DNA of 64,000 nucleotides from Actinomycetota bacterium (GTDB lineage: Bacteria > Actinomycetota > Actinomycetes > Mycobacteriales > HKI-0501). The number at the start of each line of letters is the position of its first letter. Position 1 is the stretch's first letter. Position numbers and translations under genes: made by a program. Under the pieces are notes generated by a model, which was given only the letters and a program-made list of their open reading frames with translations, was not told the origin of the DNA and made no database searches. Shown one piece after another: positions 60,759 to 64,000 of the stretch. The stretch covers positions 1 through 64,000 of the forward strand of contig JAVEDU010000009.1 of assembly GCA_030840805.1 (NCBI GenBank). The letters run 5' to 3'.

Positions 60759-61844
60759 GTGAGCGACGGAATGGACGCCCGGAACGAAACCGCGGGTGCG
60801 ACGTATGCCGCCGCCGGTGTCGACATCGATGCGGGTGACCGCGCGGTCGAGCTGATGAAGGTCAAGGTCAAGAAGACCCTGCGCCCCGAGGTGGTCGGCG
60901 GCCTGGGTGGTTTCGCCGGGCTGTTCTCCCTCGACGTGAGCCGGTACACCCGGCCCCTGCTGGCGTCCTCGACCGACGGCGTCGGGACGAAGCTCGTCAT
61001 CGCGCAGATGATGGGCATCCACGACACGGTCGGGGTGGACCTCGTGGCGATGGTGATCGACGACCTGGTGGTCTGCGGCGCCGAGCCACTGTTCATGCAG
61101 GACTACATCGCCTGTGGTCAGGTGGTGCCGGAGCGGATCGCCGACATCGTCGGCGGCATCGCGGACGGCTGCCGCTGGGCCGGCTGCGCCCTGGTCGGTG
61201 GCGAGACCGCGGAGCACCCCGGGCTGCTGCGTCCGGACGAGTACGACATCTCCGGTACCGGGGTCGGCGTGGTCGAGGCGGACAAGGTGCTCGGCCCCGA
61301 GCGGGTGCGCCCCGGCGATGTGCTGATCGCGATGCGCTCGTCGGGCCTGCACTCCAACGGGTACTCGCTGGTGCGCCACGTCCTGCTGGGCGCCGGCCGG
61401 ATGCGGCTGGACTCCACGGTGGACGAGCTGGACGCCGACAAGACGCTCGGCGAGGTCCTGCTCACCCCGACGCAGATCTACGCGAAGGACTGCCTCGCGC
61501 TGATCGAGGAGACCGAGGTCCACGCGTTCGCGCACATCACCGGTGGTGGACTGGCCGCGAACCTGGCCCGCTCGCTGCCGGCGAACGTCGACGCGGTGGT
61601 GGACCGGGCGACGTGGGCGCCGCAGCGGATCTTCGACGTGCTCGCGTCCCGGGGGCGGGTCGACCGCGCGGAGATGGAGCGGACGTTCAACATGGGCGTC
61701 GGGATGGTCGCGGTCGTCGCCGCCGAGGACGCCGACCGGGCGCTGGCACTGCTGACGGCGCGGCACGTGGACGCGTGGGTGGTCGGCGAGGTGCTGACCG
61801 GCGACGGGGACGTGCGCATGGTGGGGACCAACGTCGCGACCTGA
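60759..61844 (+). CDS. purM: phosphoribosylformylglycinamidine cyclo-ligase (AIR synthetase)
   Basis: A 361-residue AIRS-fold enzyme that closes the imidazole ring with ATP. It has TYAAAGVDIDAGDRAVELMK, LASSTDGVGTKL, GAEPLFMQDYIACG, GGETAEHPGLL, SGLHSNGYSLVR and the HITGGGLAANLAR motif. GTG at 60759 is chosen because GGAGG lies 10 bases upstream; an ATG at 60741, overlapping the purF stop, lacks a ribosome site. Follows purF in the same transcript and ends before an 18-bp hairpin. Confidence 0.96.
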   Translation: MSDGMDARNETAGATYAAAGVDIDAGDRAVELMKVKVKKTLRPEVVGGLGGFAGLFSLDVSRYTRPLLASSTDGVGTKLVIAQMMGIHDTVGVDLVAMVIDDLVVCGAEPLFMQDYIACGQVVPERIADIVGGIADGCRWAGCALVGGETAEHPGLLRPDEYDISGTGVGVVEADKVLGPERVRPGDVLIAMRSSGLHSNGYSLVRHVLLGAGRMRLDSTVDELDADKTLGEVLLTPTQIYAKDCLALIEETEVHAFAHITGGGLAANLARSLPANVDAVVDRATWAPQRIFDVLASRGRVDRAEMERTFNMGVGMVAVVAAEDADRALALLTARHVDAWVVGEVLTGDGDVRMVGTNVAT

Positions 61845-61854
61845 GCGGCAGCGG

Positions 61855-61900
61855 ACAGACGAATACGGCGGGCAGAATCACACCCGCCGTATTCGTCTGT
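61855..61900. terminator. 18-bp perfect terminator hairpin between purM and DUF3073
   Basis: ACAGACGAATACGGCGGG (61855-61872) and CCCGCCGTATTCGTCTGT (61883-61900) are perfect reverse complements around a 10-base loop. It starts 10 bases after the purM stop and serves both convergent genes. Confidence 0.92.
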
Positions 61901-61931
61901 CTTCACCGACCTGACCGGCGACGTCGACCGC

Positions 61932-62120
61932 TCAGCGGTCCGAGGACACCCATCGGTCGTCGTCGGCGATGTCGTCGGGCTCACCGTGGTCGTCACGCGA
62001 CGACGTACCGGTAGAACCCGCGAGCTCTCGCTGGAGGGTTTCGAGGTCTGTGCTCGGCGAGCTGTACTTGAGCTCCCGGGCGACCTTCGTCTGCTTGGCC
62101 TTGGCACGGCCGCGCCCCAT
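61932..62120 (-). CDS. DUF3073 family small basic-acidic protein
   Basis: A 62-residue protein with the family start GRGRAKAKQTKVARELKY and an acidic end (DDIADDDRWVSSDR). DUF3073 genes sit next to purM in many actinobacteria, here convergent with it. Function is unknown; the basic N-terminus suggests nucleic-acid or ribosome contact. ATG at 62120. Confidence 0.9.
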   Translation of the reverse strand: MGRGRAKAKQTKVARELKYSSPSTDLETLQRELAGSTGTSSRDDHGEPDDIADDDRWVSSDR

Positions 62121-62296
62121 TGGCTCGACCCCCTCGCAACAGGTATCGGGGAACCACTGCGAATGGCCCCGTTGGTGGCATCTCTCGTACCCACACCGTA
62201 CCTCGCGTCGCACAGGTGTGGCAGCCCGGTACCTCCGTGGCCGGAAGGTTCACCGGTTCGGCGGTGTCCGACGTGAGCCGGGCGGACGGCTGGAGT

Positions 62297-63364
62297 CTAC
62301 CGGGTGAGGTGGATGCCGCGAAGCCGTCCGATGTCGGCCATCCGTCGCTCGGCCAGCCGGTCGGCGGCCAGGGCAGGGGTCAGCCCCTCGGCGTCCGCGG
62401 TGCGCAGGATGGTCAGCGTGGTGTCGTAGATCCCGGCCGCCCGGGCCTTCGCCCGCTCAAACGAGAAGCCGTCGATCTCGTCCGCGACCTGGATGACGCC
62501 ACCGGCGTTCACGCAGAAATCGGGCGCGTAGAGGATGCCGCGGTCGGTGAGGAGCTTGTCGGCCCCCTCGTGGGCGAGCTGGTTGTTCGCGGCGCCGCAC
62601 ACGATCTCGGCCCGCAGGGTCGGCACGGTCTCGTCCGAGAGGGCGCCACCGAGCGCGCACGGCGCGTACACGTCGGCCTCGACCGCCGCGATCTCGTCCA
62701 CGGACACGACCTCGACCTGCGGGTATGCCGAGCGGACCGCCTCGACGGCGGCCGGGTTCACGTCGGCGACCACGACGGACGCCCCGTCTTCCAGCAGGTG
62801 CCGGACCAGGTGCCGGCCGACCTTGCCCACGCCCGCCACGGCGACGCGACGGCCGGCGAGCGTGTCGGTCCCCCAGCGGTGCGCGGCCGCGGCGCGCATG
62901 CCCTGGAACACGCCGAACGCCGTCAGCACGCTGGAGTCACCCGCGCCGCCGTGCTCCGGCGAGCGGCCGGTGACGAAGCGGGACTCCCGGGCGATGACGT
63001 CCATGTCCTTCACGTACGTGCCGACGTCGCAGGCGGTGAAGTAGCGGCCGTTCAGGCTCTCCACGAAACGGCCGTACGCCCGGAGCAGCGCCTCGCTCTT
63101 GTCGCGGGCCGGGTCGCCCCAGATCACGGCCTTGCCGCCGCCGAGGTCGAGCCCGGCGAGCGCGTTCTTGTACGCCATGCCCCTGCTGAGGTGCAGCACG
63201 TCGGTGACGGCGTCCCCCTCGCTGGCGTAGGGGTAGAACCGCGTGCCGCCCAGCGCCGGCCCGAGCGCCGTCGAGTAGATCGCGATGATCGCGCGGAGCC
63301 CGGACGGCCGATCGTGGCAGAAGACCACCTGTTCGTGGCCGTTGTCCCTGGCGAAGACGTCCAT
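62297..63364 (-). CDS. Glu/Leu/Phe/Val-type amino-acid dehydrogenase (valine/leucine dehydrogenase)
   Basis: A 355-residue NAD-dependent dehydrogenase that deaminates a branched-chain amino acid to its 2-oxo acid. It has [15 protein letters not shown], catalytic Lys in [13 protein letters not shown], the second catalytic region [13 protein letters not shown], and the Rossmann motif [18 protein letters not shown], then [12 protein letters not shown] and GAANNQLA. Sequence and neighbours (purM, DUF3073, then the gene below) match Streptomyces vdh, which supports valine catabolism. ATG at 63364. Confidence 0.93.
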   Translation of the reverse strand: MDVFARDNGHEQVVFCHDRPSGLRAIIAIYSTALGPALGGTRFYPYASEGDAVTDVLHLSRGMAYKNALAGLDLGGGKAVIWGDPARDKSEALLRAYGRFVESLNGRYFTACDVGTYVKDMDVIARESRFVTGRSPEHGGAGDSSVLTAFGVFQGMRAAAAHRWGTDTLAGRRVAVAGVGKVGRHLVRHLLEDGASVVVADVNPAAVEAVRSAYPQVEVVSVDEIAAVEADVYAPCALGGALSDETVPTLRAEIVCGAANNQLAHEGADKLLTDRGILYAPDFCVNAGGVIQVADEIDGFSFERAKARAAGIYDTTLTILRTADAEGLTPALAADRLAERRMADIGRLRGIHLTR

Positions 63365-63529
63365 TGCTCACTCCCGAGTCGGTCGGCCGGTGGGCGCGGT
63401 GGGTGACCGTCGCCGGTGCCGGATGGGTGGCCGTGGCGCCGTGGAGGTGTCCTCGGCGGGCCCGTGCCGCTGTGGTCGGCGGGTGTGCCGGACCATCCGG
63501 GAGCCTAGCCGCGTGGAAAGATCGGCACC

Positions 63530-64000
63530 GTGCCGCCGCCGTACGTCACCCAGCTCCGTGTGTATGAACCGCTGGCTGCCTTCTCCGGTGCGGAGCAGGA
63601 GCGGTGGCGCCGGTATGCCGCGGACGGCTCGGCGCCGGAGCGGCGCACCGGAGCCCTGCTGGAGCGGTCCGCCGTCACCCGGGCCCTGATCGCGCTGCGG
63701 CTGCCCGCGGCCGGCGAGGTCGACCACGCGTACGTGGCCGCGGTAGACGGGGTGACCGTGGTGTGCCCGTGGGCGCTGCGGGAGCGGATGGCCGAGGCGG
63801 CGATGGGCACGGTCGAGGGCGTGTCCCCGGTGGTGGCCGAGGCGCTGGTCCCGCCCGCGCTGCGGGCCGAGGCGGAGGCCCTGGTGGCCCGCCGTCGCTC
63901 GGACGGCGAGGAGCCGCGGTACCACGTCCAGTCGGCGGCCTGGGGCGTACCGGTGCGGTGGTTCGCCCTCTTCGACGACGAGGAGCGGACGCTCGTGCTG
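63530..64000 (+). CDS. hypothetical protein beside vdh (cut by window edge)
   Basis: 157 codons, open at the right edge. It starts VPPPYVTQLRVYEPLAAFSG and contains VCPWALRERMAEAAMGTVEG. No membrane segment. No named family, but the gene holds the position of the hypothetical gene between vdh and bldC in Streptomyces. GTG at 63530 is the probable start. If gene order is kept, bldC is next, outside the window. Confidence 0.75.
   Translation, partial: MPPPYVTQLRVYEPLAAFSGAEQERWRRYAADGSAPERRTGALLERSAVTRALIALRLPAAGEVDHAYVAAVDGVTVVCPWALRERMAEAAMGTVEGVSPVVAEALVPPALRAEAEALVARRRSDGEEPRYHVQSAAWGVPVRWFALFDDEERTLVL

Overview
The window is high-GC actinobacterial chromosome. It carries a mycothiol-dependent isomerase family protein, an HspR/HAIR-controlled dnaK-grpE-dnaJ-hspR operon, a kinase/Roadblock/DUF742/GTPase conservon, DUF3073, DUF3151 and DUF4235 genes, and many GTG starts. 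Gene order from dcd through the Fe-S reductase, dnaK operon, clpB, DedA, fba, DUF3151 and purA resembles the Rv0321-Rv0384 part of Mycobacterium tuberculosis. The right end (purM, DUF3073, Val/Leu dehydrogenase, hypothetical) resembles the Streptomyces purM-vdh-bldC locus. I infer a free-living spore-former-like or soil actinomycete (Micromonosporales, Cryptosporangiales or a relative). The genus cannot be fixed from this sequence alone.

Layout. 1-1666: the end of an integrated element (tail of an unknown gene, excisionase, tyrosine integrase, paired repeats, terminator) abutting a tRNA-Gly(CCC) gene that is the likely attachment site. 1730-8948: dcd, a secreted HNH lipoprotein, two CNNM/CBS membrane proteins, a mycothiol-type isomerase, a membrane Fe-S oxidoreductase and DUF4235. 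9109-21278: a secreted M4 metalloprotease, the dnaK operon, a MarR regulator, a DUF222-HNH protein with a LexA-like box, and clpB. 21275-32937: mostly single genes, several interlocked tail to tail, including pyrE, lemA, idi, an epimerase pseudogene, a PAS-GAF-ANTAR regulator and a STAS protein lacking its phospho-serine. 33085-43733: DUF4383, an orphan cytochrome oxidase subunit I, DedA, a CoA-disulfide-reductase-like enzyme, class II fructose-bisphosphate aldolase, a PAS-GGDEF-EAL protein, DUF3151, a ParA-like ATPase and a DGK-domain protein. 43853-61844: nearly all of the later purine pathway (purA, purD, purC, purS, purQ, purL, purF, purM) interrupted by a lipase, the four-gene conservon, a cold-shock gene, a ComB-like phosphatase, an SCP2-like protein and cysteine dioxygenase. 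61932-64000: DUF3073, amino-acid dehydrogenase and a gene cut by the window edge.

How the parts work together: protein quality control (DnaK, GrpE, DnaJ and ClpB) is tied to one repressor, HspR, by three inverted repeats. IMP synthesis is spread over four transcription units sharing the neighbourhood. Many singletons appear to be transcribed as leaderless mRNAs, with a TANNNT box 6-7 bases before the start codon. No CRISPR array, rRNA operon or biosynthetic gene cluster is visible. The least ordinary items are a possible cysteine dioxygenase leader peptide whose stop codon lies in a hairpin, a possible small-RNA gene next to it, and a LexA-like box on the HNH gene.
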